NCBI RefSeq assembly: GCF_900109355.1
Contig: NZ_FOBF01000019.1
Location: 1-64,000, forward strand
Length of the DNA stretch: 64,000 nt
Direction: 5' to 3'
Source: Nonomuraea pusilla
GTDB lineage: Bacteria; Actinomycetota; Actinomycetes; Streptosporangiales; Streptosporangiaceae
The notes under the pieces are model-generated. The model did no database searches and was not told the DNA's origin. It saw nothing but the letters and a program-made list of their open reading frames with translations. The position numbers were made by a program, and so were the translations under genes. Positions 8,087 through 17,001 of this stretch are shown here, piece by piece (position 1 is the first letter of the stretch; the number at the start of each line of letters is the position of its first letter).

Positions 8087-8691
8087 CGCTCCGCACTGGG
8101 AGATGAACGCTCAGCCCCGGGAGGCCGGATCCCGCGCACCGCGACGGCCACACGCCGTGCCTAACGCCGCTTCGTCGTCGGATTCGATGACGTGCGGCTG
8201 CCGCGTGAAGGCGTACCCGCCAAGCTCCGGAGCCGAACGCATCGACAGACACCCCTGGTCACTGCCACTGCGGGACTTGCCGAACCGATCTGTCAGACAT
8301 CAAGGCGACGGTGCTCCGCACCGCCGCACGGCCCTCGCCGGCGGCGTGCCCGGCCCGCCGCCCGCACGCCGGGCCGGGCTGTGGCCTGGACCCTGATCCC
8401 GGCCGGTGGCGGGAACGCGAGCCGCCCGCCGTACGGGAGCCGCCCACCCTACAGGAGCCGCCCGCGGTACGTGATGCCCGCCGTACCAGCCCGCATCCGC
8501 CGACCAGGGACGTGCTGCAACCAACTGGTCTCGTGTCATCGGCATTTCCGTCGTCTCGGAGGAATGCTCGTTGGACCGAGCGCCATTGGCCCCGCATGCG
8601 TACGAACTCGTCGTCGGCAGCGTGCCGTGGCCGACGTCGTCCTCATCCTGGTTCCACGCCGATGGGGAGCCGCCTGCCTTGCCCCGCGTAC
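8087..8691. other. 605-bp gap with no supported gene
   Basis: Open frames occur on both strands but none shows a known domain. A minus-strand frame starting MPMTRDQLVAARPWSADAGW (ATG near 8554) looks coding at its start, then degenerates into Pro/Ala/Gly-rich sequence, so it may be a gene remnant. Around 8420-8475 a GAGCCGCCC-containing motif recurs three times at 17-18-base spacing. Confidence 0.4.
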
Positions 8692-9228
8692 TCATATGTT
8701 CCGGTGGGGTTCCCGCCGTCGTGGCTGAGCCATGGGCCGGCCAGCACGCCCGTGCGCGAACATCCAGATGGCGAGGCCGGTGAGGGTCGCGACAGAGACG
8801 CATGTCAGCGCGGGCATGTACCAGCCAGGGACGAGCATCGCGAGATCGTGATCGTCGTTGAGCTCCCAGAACGAGCTGATGGGATTGACCACTATGACCA
8901 GGGCAAGAGTCAGTAGGTACCCCACGCTCGCCATTCCGCGGAGGAGGAAGTCATTGACGGTGGGGCGACGACTCCGCTGGTCGAGCAGAGCGAGGAAGAC
9001 CGCCTCAATGGCGAGGACAAGGGTGAGGCCGAGCGTCACCATTCGCGCCTGCGCGACAGCTTCGCCCAGTTCCCTCAGCGACCGATCATCCCAGGATTCC
9101 TCGTACCAGTTGACCCCCGTCGGGTGGGCGGCGATCTGCAGTGCGATCAGGTTCACTGCGACGTACAGCAATGGGGCCGCCAGAGCGCACAGCAGAGCGG
9201 GCGAGCCTTTCAGGACGCGCAGATTCAT
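8692..9228 (-). CDS. Four-helix integral membrane protein, unknown function
   Basis: Encodes 178 residues with four hydrophobic segments, roughly residues 10-32, 62-84, 98-118 and 138-162. The first extracytoplasmic loop is charged (NWYEESWDDRSLRELGE) and the C-terminal tail is basic (RRREPH), so the tail is probably cytoplasmic. I do not recognise the family. The ATG at 9228 puts the first helix near the N-terminus; a frame extending to 9330 adds residues unlike the rest and neither start has a clear ribosome-binding site. It stands alone between two non-coding gaps. Confidence 0.6.
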   Translation of the reverse strand: MNLRVLKGSPALLCALAAPLLYVAVNLIALQIAAHPTGVNWYEESWDDRSLRELGEAVAQARMVTLGLTLVLAIEAVFLALLDQRSRRPTVNDFLLRGMASVGYLLTLALVIVVNPISSFWELNDDHDLAMLVPGWYMPALTCVSVATLTGLAIWMFAHGRAGRPMAQPRRREPHRNI

Positions 9229-9623
9229 GAGGCATTGGACGCTGACTCGATCGCTCAGGTTCCGGGGTGATCGTTCACCAGCGTGGCGCACCGAGGCGAA
9301 CAGGCTTCGATCATGGCGTGACCCGCCCATGGCGGGGTGGGCGTCGAAGCCGTCCCCGATGTCTGGGGCGGTGTCGTGCCGGCGCGTCCTGGCCGTACAT
9401 GCCGAGGCCGGTGGCGGAACTGCGGCACCCGCCGCACGGATCGGCGGGCCTCCAGCAGGCTGGGTAGCGCTGCTCGGCGTGAACCGCGCCGAGTTTCGTG
9501 GAGACCCTGGTGTGCCGGATCGAGTGGTTCATGGATTCCTGTGCCACTTGATGAGGGGAAAGACGCGTGGGCCGGGCTTCCGGCAGGACGCCCGGCAACT
9601 GTCTGGATGGCCGAGCCCCGAGG
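9229..9623. other. 395-bp gap with no supported gene
   Basis: Several open frames cross it but none has a recognisable domain, a good ribosome-binding site and a consistent partner. It separates the solitary membrane protein from the 3' end of the phosphatase fusion gene. I see no repeat or clear terminator. Confidence 0.4.
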
Positions 9624-10961
9624 TCAGCCGCCGACCACCTCGACCGCTGCGGCTACAAGGTCATCGACGACGGAGCAGGCAGGAGCGTCGCCCCAGGCTT
9701 GCTCTGCGGCCCGCCCGTCGCCGGTGCGTACCAGGATCGGCCGAACGCCGGCGGCCTGTGCGGCCGCGATGTCCGATGACCGGTCGCCGATCAGATGGCT
9801 CTTGGACAGGTCCAGGTTCAGCTCGGCGGCCGCGCGCCTGATCATGGCGGGGCTGGGCTTCGGTGCGTCACCCACGTTGTACCGATCGGAAACGGCGTGC
9901 TCCCCGGCCACCGGGCTGCTGTAGATCGCATCGACGGTGACGCCTTCGTCGGCCAGCAGCTCAGACATTCGATCATGCACCTCGTCCAGGGTTCCGGGCT
10001 CCGCGTAGCCGAGGCCGACGCAGGATTGGTTCGTCACGACGATCAAGGCGTAGCCGTGATCGCGCAGAAGCCGGAGCGCGGGCGCCGCGGCCGGCAGCAG
10101 TTGCATCGCCTCCGGCCCGTGTCTGTAGGTCGGAAGCGTGTTGATGCAACCGTCCCGATCGAGGAACACCGCCCTCCGGGCGGGTGCGTCACCTGCGAGA
10201 TCAACCTGTGTATGCCGGACGGCGTCGACTCGATCGCCATCGAGCGCGATGTCGAAGATCCGGTACGGGTGGGGATGCTCGACAAGTGCCGGCGTGACAC
10301 TGAAGGTGGTTGATCCGATCGTGGTCGGCTCGGCCCCCGGATGGTAGTGCCCGGACAGGGACAGGACGACCCGGCCGGAGTCGCTGGTCCGCTGCTGGAG
10401 CTCTTCACCTTCCGCGTAGGTGTGCGGATAGCCCTCGTCCAACCGTGGAGTGATGACGAAGTGCTGGAGATGGACCTGCGGACGTGTGCCTGGGTCGAGC
10501 AGTGACGAGTCGAACCGCTCCCGTTCGGTCAGCGTGCGACGAGGCACGTTGCCGGTCGACTCGCGATCCCAGAAGCTGACGATGCGTAGCTTCCCGACGT
10601 CACGGATGAATGGTCCGGAGCCCAGTTCCTCGGCGTGGACGCGATAGCTGTCGTGATTGCCGGGAACGGCGATCCATTCGATGCCGCAATCGTCCAGCAT
10701 CCGTCGCACGAGGCGATAGTCCGCTCGTACCCGCTGCCAGGCCAGCCCGTCCCGGGCGGCGTCACGCTCGGGATCGAACAGGTATCCCGGAACGTCCACC
10801 ACGTCACCGGTGATCACGATCAGTTGGGCGCCACGACGGCGGGCGTCGTCGAGCGCGGCCGCCAACAGTTCGGGAGCCGTACGACCTCGCCGGACCGGCA
10901 GCGTGGGGTGTCCAGGGATATGGCGTCGGAGGTGTATGTCGGTGATATGGGCGATGCGCAT
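9624..10961 (-). CDS. Calcineurin-like phosphoesterase fused to HAD phosphatase
   Basis: Encodes 445 residues in two enzymes. Residues 1-250 form a metallophosphoesterase: DIHL near residue 8, GDVVD, GNHDS and the metal-binding SGHYHPG. Residues 262-445 form a HAD-superfamily phosphatase like D-glycero-D-manno-heptose-1,7-bisphosphate phosphatase (GmhB): FLDRDG with the nucleophilic Asp, VVTNQS, and GDRSSDIAAAQAAG. The zinc-loop cysteines of GmhB are absent, so the second substrate may differ. The ATG at 10961 is chosen over upstream frame because MRIAHITDIHL is the normal domain start. It lies downstream of the LacI and beta-helix genes on the same strand, suggesting a role in handling an imported phosphorylated sugar. 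Cytoplasmic. Confidence 0.85.
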   Translation of the reverse strand: MRIAHITDIHLRRHIPGHPTLPVRRGRTAPELLAAALDDARRRGAQLIVITGDVVDVPGYLFDPERDAARDGLAWQRVRADYRLVRRMLDDCGIEWIAVPGNHDSYRVHAEELGSGPFIRDVGKLRIVSFWDRESTGNVPRRTLTERERFDSSLLDPGTRPQVHLQHFVITPRLDEGYPHTYAEGEELQQRTSDSGRVVLSLSGHYHPGAEPTTIGSTTFSVTPALVEHPHPYRIFDIALDGDRVDAVRHTQVDLAGDAPARRAVFLDRDGCINTLPTYRHGPEAMQLLPAAAPALRLLRDHGYALIVVTNQSCVGLGYAEPGTLDEVHDRMSELLADEGVTVDAIYSSPVAGEHAVSDRYNVGDAPKPSPAMIRRAAAELNLDLSKSHLIGDRSSDIAAAQAAGVRPILVRTGDGRAAEQAWGDAPACSVVDDLVAAAVEVVGG

Positions 10962-11135
10962 CGGGGATGCTTCTCCTGTCGTGCCGGCGCGTGACTCGAA
11001 CAGCCTGCGTCTGTCGCGTGACCTTTGGTCGACACCGGCTGGTGCTGTGAGGAATGGTCTGTCCGGTGAGAGCAAGCCGGACGTGCTGATGGTCCGCTTT
11101 CTCCTACTGGAAGGCACCGGATCGAGCCGGTGAGA

Positions 11136-12149
11136 TCACCCGGCCGACCGGGCCGTCGACTTCCGGACCTTGAGCTCGACGGGAAGCTCCCGATGAGGTC
11201 TCTCGATCTCGTCCCCGTTCAGGGCCCCGATCAGCATCGTCGCCGCCTGCCGTCCGATCTCGAACCGATCGAGCGCGATCGTCGTCAGGGCCGGGCCGAG
11301 CAGATGCGATGTCGGAAGATCGTCATGACCGACGACGCTGAGGTCGCGGGGAATCCGGAGCCCGGCTTCGATCGCGGCGTCGTAGACGTGGTGCGCCAGC
11401 AGGTCGCTGTCGGTGATGACGGCGGTCGGACGATCAACTCTGGAGAGTGCGCGAAGCACTCGCCCGACCGTTTCGTCGGCGGTGCCGCCGGAGATGACCC
11501 GAGACGGAAGCCCTGCGGCCTTCATCTTCCGACGGAACAAGGACACCCGTTCCGATGCCGACGACAGTCCCGGATTGGTGAGCAGGCCGATCCGGTGATG
11601 CCCGAGTTCGAGAAGATGGTCAACGGCCAACCGGACTGCTTGAGACGCGTCACCGCGGATGCTCATCGCACCCGATGACCTCGCGCTGCGCGCCGAGTTG
11701 ACCAGCACCACGGGACGATCGGATTCACCCCGCCAGGTCGCCAGCACGGCCTCGACGTCGATCGGCGCGATCGCCAACCCGTCGAGCTGCCGGTTCGTCA
11801 TGGCCCTGATCATGTTGGTCTCGCGCGACCGGTCAAGATCGGAGGTGCCGATCAGGATCTGATAGCCCTGCTCCTCGGCGGCACCGCTGAAGCCGTCGAT
11901 CAGGCGCAGGTAGCCGGGGTTGCTCAGGTTCCGGCTGATCAGTCCGAGCATGTTGGAGCGCTCGACCCGGAGTGCGCGTGCGGCGAAGTTCGGACGGTAG
12001 CCCTGCTCTTCGGCGATCGCTCGCACGCGCTCCCGAAGCTCGTCACTCACCCCGGGGCGACCGTTCAGGGCCATGCTGACCGCGCTCGGGCTGATGCCGA
12101 TGAGCGCCGCCAGCCCCTTGAGGGTCGGACCGCTGGACATCCTCGGCAT
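11136..12149 (-). CDS. LacI-family transcriptional regulator
   Basis: Encodes 337 residues. Residues 8-60 hold the LacI helix-turn-helix and hinge (LKGLAALIGISPSAVSMALN, then GVSDELRERVRAIAEEQGYR). The rest is a periplasmic-binding-protein-like effector domain (GLISRNLSNPGYLRLIDGF, VITDSDLLAHHVYDAA, SVVGHDDLPTSHLLGPALTT). The ATG overlaps the TGA of the beta-helix gene by one base, so the two are translated together. Likely target: the two direct operator-like repeats at 13247-13287 between this operon and the divergent importer operon, giving sugar-responsive control of both sides. The effector is unknown. Confidence 0.9.
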   Translation of the reverse strand: MPRMSSGPTLKGLAALIGISPSAVSMALNGRPGVSDELRERVRAIAEEQGYRPNFAARALRVERSNMLGLISRNLSNPGYLRLIDGFSGAAEEQGYQILIGTSDLDRSRETNMIRAMTNRQLDGLAIAPIDVEAVLATWRGESDRPVVLVNSARSARSSGAMSIRGDASQAVRLAVDHLLELGHHRIGLLTNPGLSSASERVSLFRRKMKAAGLPSRVISGGTADETVGRVLRALSRVDRPTAVITDSDLLAHHVYDAAIEAGLRIPRDLSVVGHDDLPTSHLLGPALTTIALDRFEIGRQAATMLIGALNGDEIERPHRELPVELKVRKSTARSAG

Positions 12150-13189
12150 CAGACGCCCCGGCTCGCCGTCGGCACGCCATCCCCGGCGTACGCGTCTTCG
12201 GCGTTGGGCCCCACCACGGCGTCTATTGTGCCACTCTGCTCGATGATCGGCGGCGTCGGCGAGCTGAACGAGTTGCCACTGACGACGGTCGCCGCGATCT
12301 CCCCGCCGACCGCGGCGTCCAGGTGGACCGCGGGTCCGCTGGTGCAGTTCACCACGTTGCCGGTGATCGCGACGCCGGTCACCCGCCGGTCACCGCCGGT
12401 CCTGATCCGGATCCCGGCAGCAGTACCGGAGAAGGTGTTCGCGGTGATCGAGACAGCGCCGGTGTTCGTCAGGTTGACCGCCCAGCACGACAGGTCGGTG
12501 GCGGTGTTGTTCGCGATCACGACCGAACCGTGCTGGAGACTCGGATGCCCCGTGTGACAGCCGACGAAGGTCGGATAGCCGGAGCAGAAGTTGTCGATCA
12601 CGCGGACATGGCTGCTGTGGGTGTCGTCCTCGGCGCCCCAGGCTGTCAACCCGGGCGCGGCCAGGTCGAGGCTGACCGCCTCCGTCTGGTAGGCGTGCGG
12701 TTCGCGAGCGATGCCGGTGACGAAGCGGCATCCGGAGATCGTCACGTTGTAGGTCGAGTTCGTCTCGATGGCGTGCCACTCGGGCATGTTCCGGATCTCG
12801 AGATCACGAACCTGAACATCCCTCGCATGGTTGAACACCATGCCGAAGGACGGCCGGGGATTCTCGAAGCCGTTCACGTCCCAGATGCCGCCCTCGACCA
12901 TGATGTTTCCTGGCCCGTCATGAGCGCCGACGGTTCGTCCGGCGCCGTACGGCCCGTTGATCAGCATCGTCTCGATCGGTCCGGTCCGCACGATGCGCGT
13001 CGCGGGCGTGAGCGTCAGCCGAGTTCCGGCGTGCACCCGCAACGGCGCCTCACGGAGCCGCCACTCACCAGGACCGACGATCACCTGCCCACCGGCGGAC
13101 CTGGCCACCTCGTCCAGTGCCTGCTGCAACACGCGCTCGTCCTGCGCTCCGCTCTGCCGAACGACCTCGACCACGGCTCGATCTGTCAC
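12149..13189 (-). CDS. Right-handed beta-helix protein, no signal peptide
   Basis: Encodes 346 residues. After a short N-terminal cap (DERVLQQALDEVARSAGG, GPGEWRL) come repeated beta-helix rungs with N/D-rich turns (NIMVEGGIWDVNG, VTISGCRFV, VRVIDNFCSGY, SVVIANNTATD, VSITANTFSGTAAGIRIR, VAITGNVVN). This is the pectate-lyase/polygalacturonase fold used by many polysaccharide lyases and hydrolases. There is no signal peptide, so it probably acts in the cytoplasm on imported oligosaccharides. It is a paralogue of the secreted protein at 17002-18255, sharing EGGIWD, SGCRF, EAVSLDLA-like, RVIDN and HTG elements. First gene of an operon with LacI. The catalytic residues cannot be assigned by eye. 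Confidence 0.8.
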   Translation of the reverse strand: MTDRAVVEVVRQSGAQDERVLQQALDEVARSAGGQVIVGPGEWRLREAPLRVHAGTRLTLTPATRIVRTGPIETMLINGPYGAGRTVGAHDGPGNIMVEGGIWDVNGFENPRPSFGMVFNHARDVQVRDLEIRNMPEWHAIETNSTYNVTISGCRFVTGIAREPHAYQTEAVSLDLAAPGLTAWGAEDDTHSSHVRVIDNFCSGYPTFVGCHTGHPSLQHGSVVIANNTATDLSCWAVNLTNTGAVSITANTFSGTAAGIRIRTGGDRRVTGVAITGNVVNCTSGPAVHLDAAVGGEIAATVVSGNSFSSPTPPIIEQSGTIDAVVGPNAEDAYAGDGVPTASRGV

Positions 13190-13246
13190 GTACGCCTCCG
13201 TCTTGCCGAACTGTTGTTTACGCCGTCCAGCCAGTGTTAGCGTGCC

Positions 13247-13287
13247 AACTATAACGTTGAAGTTGCCCCGAACTATAACGTTGAAGT
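13247..13287. promoter_or_regulatory. Two direct 17-bp operator-like repeats
   Basis: AACTATAACGTTGAAGT occurs exactly at 13247-13263 and 13271-13287, offset by 24 bases. Each copy is an imperfect dyad (ACT-N2-AACGTT-N2-AGT) with the AACGTT centre typical of LacI-family sites. The pair lies midway between the divergent beta-helix/LacI operon (start 13189) and the importer operon (start 13345), placing it for control of both promoters. Confidence 0.75.
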
Positions 13288-13344
13288 CCCTGATGGGTCG
13301 AGCCAGAGGATGATGCCGTGACGTCCATTCAGGGGAGGGACACG

Positions 13345-14331
13345 ATGGACCGTGAGACCGTCGTCACTCATCCCGACGCGACGACCCTGATCCGCCCGAA
13401 CCCGCAGTCGTCCCCACCTTCCGGACGGATTCGACGACTCGCGCACGCACTGCGGCAGCACAAGGTGATCTATCTCCTGCTGCTGCCGGGCATGCTCTAC
13501 TTCCTGGCGTTTCACTACCTCCCCTTGGCCGGCGTCTCGATCGCCTTCATGGACTACTCGCCGTTCCTGGGGCTGAGCGGCTCGACGTGGTCCGGACTGG
13601 ACAACTTCGCCAAGCTGTTCGACGATCCGGAGTTCGTCGGCACCGTCCGCAACACCCTGATCATTTCGTTCCTGCAGATCGCGTTCGCGTTCCCCGCTCC
13701 GATCCTGCTGGCGTTGCTGCTCAACTCGCTGCTCAGCGAGCGGGTGAAGCGCATGGTGCAGGCCGTGGTGTACCTGCCGCACTTCCTGTCCTGGGTGATC
13801 GTGATCGCCGTCTGGCAGCAGGTCCTGGGCGGCGCGGGAGCCTTGGCCGACCTGTTCCAGCGGCTGGGGCTCGACGGCGTCAACGTGATGGCGAACGCCG
13901 AGACGTTCAAGATCCTGCTGACCTCACAGGTGATCTGGAAGGACGTGGGGTGGGGAACGATCATCTTCTTCGCCGCCATAGCCTCGATTCCCACCCAGTT
14001 GTACGAGTCGGCCGCGGTGGACGGGGCGGGATCCCTGCGACGCACCTGGCACATCACCCTTCCGGGGATCCTGCCGGTGATCGTGCTGCTGCTCATCCTC
14101 AGACTGGGCAACGTCCTGTCCGTCGGTTTCGAGCAGATCCTGTTGCAGCAGCCCTCCGTGGGAGGCGAAGCGGCGCAGGTGCTGGACACATTCGTCTACT
14201 TCCGCGGCGTGCTCGGCGGCGACTGGGGGATCGGCGCGGCCGCCGGCCTGCTCAAGGGCGCCATCGGCACCCTGTTGATCGTCGCCGCGAATCGGATCGC
14301 GCGCCGCACCGGCAGTGAAGGACTGTTCTGA
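13345..14331 (+). CDS. Sugar ABC transporter permease (LplB type)
   Basis: Encodes 328 residues of a binding-protein-dependent transport permease. About six membrane helices are visible, beginning HKVIYLLLLPGMLYFLAFHYLP. The EAA loop that contacts the ATPase reads YESAAVDGAGSLRRTWHITLPGI-like near residues 230-250. A GTG at 13318 is possible, but ATG at 13345 has a strong GGGGAGGG site and is preferred. The stop overlaps the next permease ATG (TGATG), indicating an operon. LplB/YtcP-type permease pairs commonly import complex or acidic oligosaccharides. No ATPase gene is nearby, so a shared MsiK-type ATPase elsewhere is expected. Confidence 0.9.
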   Translation: MDRETVVTHPDATTLIRPNPQSSPPSGRIRRLAHALRQHKVIYLLLLPGMLYFLAFHYLPLAGVSIAFMDYSPFLGLSGSTWSGLDNFAKLFDDPEFVGTVRNTLIISFLQIAFAFPAPILLALLLNSLLSERVKRMVQAVVYLPHFLSWVIVIAVWQQVLGGAGALADLFQRLGLDGVNVMANAETFKILLTSQVIWKDVGWGTIIFFAAIASIPTQLYESAAVDGAGSLRRTWHITLPGILPVIVLLLILRLGNVLSVGFEQILLQQPSVGGEAAQVLDTFVYFRGVLGGDWGIGAAAGLLKGAIGTLLIVAANRIARRTGSEGLF

Positions 14332-15221
14332 TGACGACGTCATCCCATCGGCCGGCCTGGGTCGAACCGCCGAACCCTGTCGTGACGACGATCAAGGGGG
14401 TCGTGATCGGCCTGATCCTGCTGATCATGATCTACCCCTTGGCGTACGTGATCCTGAACTCGTTCGCCAGCCCCAATGCCACGACGACAGCCGGGCTGAT
14501 CCCGAGCGAGTGGAGCTTCTCGTCGTACAGCGCGATCTTCAAGGGTGGGATCGTGCAGCGGTCGTTGATCGTCTCGATTCTGATCACGCTGGTCGGCACA
14601 GCGCTGTCCTTGGCCGTCACCGCGACCCTCGCCTACGCGCTCACCAAGACCAGGCAGGTCCCGGGGGTCCGGCCGGCCCTGTATCTGGTCCTGCTGACGA
14701 TGATCTTCAGTGCCGGCATCATCCCGAACTACCTGGTGGTGAAGGCGTTCGGACTGCTCGACTCCTACTGGTCGCTGATCATCCCCGTGCTGGCGTCGGC
14801 CTTCAACGTGGTGGTGATGCGGAACTTCTTCATGCAGTTGCCGCGGGAACTCTTCGAGGCCGCGCGCATCGACGGCGCCGGGGAGCTGAGCATCTTCATC
14901 AAGATCGTGCTGCCGCTGTCCAAGGCGGTGCTGGCGGTGATCGGCCTGTTCTACGCGGTGTCCTACTGGAACTCGTTCTTCAACGCGATGCTCTACCTCA
15001 ACGACTCCTCGAAGTGGCCGATTCAGCTGGTGCTGAACTCGTACGTCCTCCAAGGACAGTCGATGAGCTCGATGAACAACACCGAGATGTACAACCTGCC
15101 CTCCAGCCAGTCCGTGCAGATGGCCGTCGTGGTGTTGGCCACGATCCCGATCCTGGTCGTCTACCCGTTCCTGCAGAAGTACTTCACCAAGGGTGTGCTG
15201 ACCGGCGCCATCAAGGGCTGA
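14331..15221 (+). CDS. Sugar ABC transporter permease (YtcP type)
   Basis: Encodes 296 residues with six predicted membrane helices (first VVIGLILLIMIYPLAYVILN; last MAVVVLATIPILVVYPFLQK). The EAA-type loop ELFEAARIDGAGELSIFIK, near residues 180-200, is the ATPase docking site. It ends in FTKGVLTGAIKG, characteristic of this permease subfamily. Its ATG overlaps the previous stop codon, so it is translationally coupled to the partner permease, with which it should form the membrane heterodimer. Confidence 0.92.
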   Translation: MTTSSHRPAWVEPPNPVVTTIKGVVIGLILLIMIYPLAYVILNSFASPNATTTAGLIPSEWSFSSYSAIFKGGIVQRSLIVSILITLVGTALSLAVTATLAYALTKTRQVPGVRPALYLVLLTMIFSAGIIPNYLVVKAFGLLDSYWSLIIPVLASAFNVVVMRNFFMQLPRELFEAARIDGAGELSIFIKIVLPLSKAVLAVIGLFYAVSYWNSFFNAMLYLNDSSKWPIQLVLNSYVLQGQSMSSMNNTEMYNLPSSQSVQMAVVVLATIPILVVYPFLQKYFTKGVLTGAIKG

Positions 15222-15266
15222 CCACCCGCAGCGCCGCTGCCACCAGTCACCAGTTCACTCCCCTGA

Positions 15267-15280
15267 CCCAACATGTTGGG
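15267..15280. promoter_or_regulatory. Perfect 14-bp palindrome at the binding-protein start
   Basis: CCCAACATGTTGGG reads the same on both strands and ends eight bases before the ATG of the binding-protein gene. Its right arm includes part of the GGGAG ribosome-binding site. It may be a regulator site, or an RNA hairpin that modulates the high translation usual for binding proteins. Confidence 0.45.
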
Positions 15281-15288
15281 AGTTCAGC

Positions 15289-16959
15289 ATGTCCTCACCG
15301 TTCACGTCCCCGCGCGCCGGAGGCGGCGTCCCCCTGATGAGCCGACGGGCCGCACTCGGCCTCGGGTTCGGTGCCGTCGCCGGGGCGGCACTGACCGGCT
15401 GCGCCTCCGGCGGCGCGAGACCGTCCAGCGCGAAGAAGGCCGCGGTGCCGCCGCCGACGTACGTCGCGCCGCCGGTCTATCCGGGGGCCATCGTTCCGGA
15501 GGTGCCCGGTGTCCCGACGGCCTATCCCTCGATGCCGAAGAAGCTGACCAAGACCGTCGCCGAGACACCGGGCCGGGGCGGCGCCGTCCGGCACTTCCAC
15601 CTGACCTGGGGGCCGCCGGCGACCCCGCTCGCCGGCAACCGGTGGTGGCAGGGACTCAACGAACGTCTCGGCGTCGACTTCCAGGTGACGGAGGTGTCGG
15701 CCGGCAACTACGACGCGAAGTTCGCCACCATGCTGGCCGGAGGTGATCTCCCCGAGGTCGTCCAGCTGACCTTCTCCGCGGGCTGCATGAAGGCCATCAA
15801 GCAGGGCGCGTTCGCCGATCTGAGCGAGACCCTGTCCGGCGACAAGGTGCTGGAGTACGCCAACCTGGCCAACGTCCGCACCGAGCAGTGGCAGGCCTGC
15901 ACCATCAACGGCGGGCTGTGGGGCGTCCCGATCGACGTGCCGGTCGAGTTGCTCGAGTACCGGTATCGGAAGGACTGGGCGGAGAAGCTGGGCTTCCCCA
16001 AGCCGCCGGCCGACGCCGACGAGACGGCTGAGCTCCTGGTCGCGATGACGAAGGGGAACCCGGAAGGGTCCAAGAAGACCTGGGGGCTGACGGCCTTTCC
16101 AGGGATGGCTCTCGACCTGGCCTACGGCATGTTCGGCGTACCCAACAACTGGAAGTACGAAGGCGGCACGCTCACGCACGCCATCGAGACTCCGCAGTTC
16201 GAGGCGGCGATCGCCTGGCTGGCCGAGCTGTGGAAGAAGGGCGGCATGCATCCCGACGCGCTGGCGCTGGGCAGCCAGACCGACCGCTACCGGGCCTTCG
16301 TCGTCCAACACCAGGTCGGCATGGCGGTGGACTCGGCGGCGAACTTCCACCGTCCGAACTCCCAGTTCGGCAAGGTGGTCGCGGAGCTGGACGGCGCCTT
16401 CGCCGCGTTCATCCCGCCCGGCCACGACGGGCAGAGCAAGGCGGTCTTCAGGAAGACGGCGGGGGTCTACGGCATCAACGCGATCTCGGCCAAGGTCGCC
16501 AAGGACAAGGACCGGCTGGCCGAGATCCTCCGGCTGTTCAACTGGCGGCGCGGGCCCGTGGGCAGCGAGGAGTGGTACTACCAGGGCTGGGGAGCCGACG
16601 GCGACTACTTCACCCGTGGGGCCGATGGGGAGCCGGTCGCGGTCGAGGGCACCAACCTCGACGCGGACAAGGGAGCCATCGGCTACGGACTGACGCCGCA
16701 GAGCTGGATCTTCCCGACCGCCAAGGACTGTGTGGAGACCAACTCCCAGATGGTCCGCCAGTCGGTCGCCAGCCCGGTCGAAGGGCTTCAGTCGGACACT
16801 CAGGACGCGCGCGGCGCCCAGCTCGACCAGCTCTTCGCCACCTACGTCAACCAGATCGTGGTCGGCTCCCGGCCGCTGAGCGACATCGAGAAGTACCGCC
16901 AGGCCTGGCGCAGCCAGGGGGGCGACAAGATCCGCCGCGAGTTCCAGGTGCAGCTGTAG
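15289..16959 (+). CDS. Extracellular sugar-binding lipoprotein
   Basis: Encodes 556 residues. The N-terminus has a twin-arginine-like SRRAALGLGFG, a hydrophobic stretch and the lipobox LTGC, so the mature protein is probably anchored outside the membrane by lipid on that cysteine (about residue 38). The body is that of large solute-binding proteins of the LipO/YtcQ group that work with LplB and YtcP permeases (ATMLAGGDLPEVVQLTF, YRYRKDWAEKLGF). It would capture an oligosaccharide for the adjoining permeases. An alternative start at MSRRAALG (15337) would give a cleaner signal peptide, but the upstream ATG has GGGAG at a good distance. Confidence 0.9.
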   Translation: MSSPFTSPRAGGGVPLMSRRAALGLGFGAVAGAALTGCASGGARPSSAKKAAVPPPTYVAPPVYPGAIVPEVPGVPTAYPSMPKKLTKTVAETPGRGGAVRHFHLTWGPPATPLAGNRWWQGLNERLGVDFQVTEVSAGNYDAKFATMLAGGDLPEVVQLTFSAGCMKAIKQGAFADLSETLSGDKVLEYANLANVRTEQWQACTINGGLWGVPIDVPVELLEYRYRKDWAEKLGFPKPPADADETAELLVAMTKGNPEGSKKTWGLTAFPGMALDLAYGMFGVPNNWKYEGGTLTHAIETPQFEAAIAWLAELWKKGGMHPDALALGSQTDRYRAFVVQHQVGMAVDSAANFHRPNSQFGKVVAELDGAFAAFIPPGHDGQSKAVFRKTAGVYGINAISAKVAKDKDRLAEILRLFNWRRGPVGSEEWYYQGWGADGDYFTRGADGEPVAVEGTNLDADKGAIGYGLTPQSWIFPTAKDCVETNSQMVRQSVASPVEGLQSDTQDARGAQLDQLFATYVNQIVVGSRPLSDIEKYRQAWRSQGGDKIRREFQVQL

Positions 16960-17001
16960 GGGCGTTGACACCGACATCTTCAACCTCAGAAGGGAAACGA
17001 C

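Noticed and set aside
8300..8803. Minus-strand gene starting MPMTRDQLVAARPW
   Set aside because: The start looks plausible but the frame soon turns into Pro/Ala/Gly-rich sequence without a domain; described as part of a gap instead.
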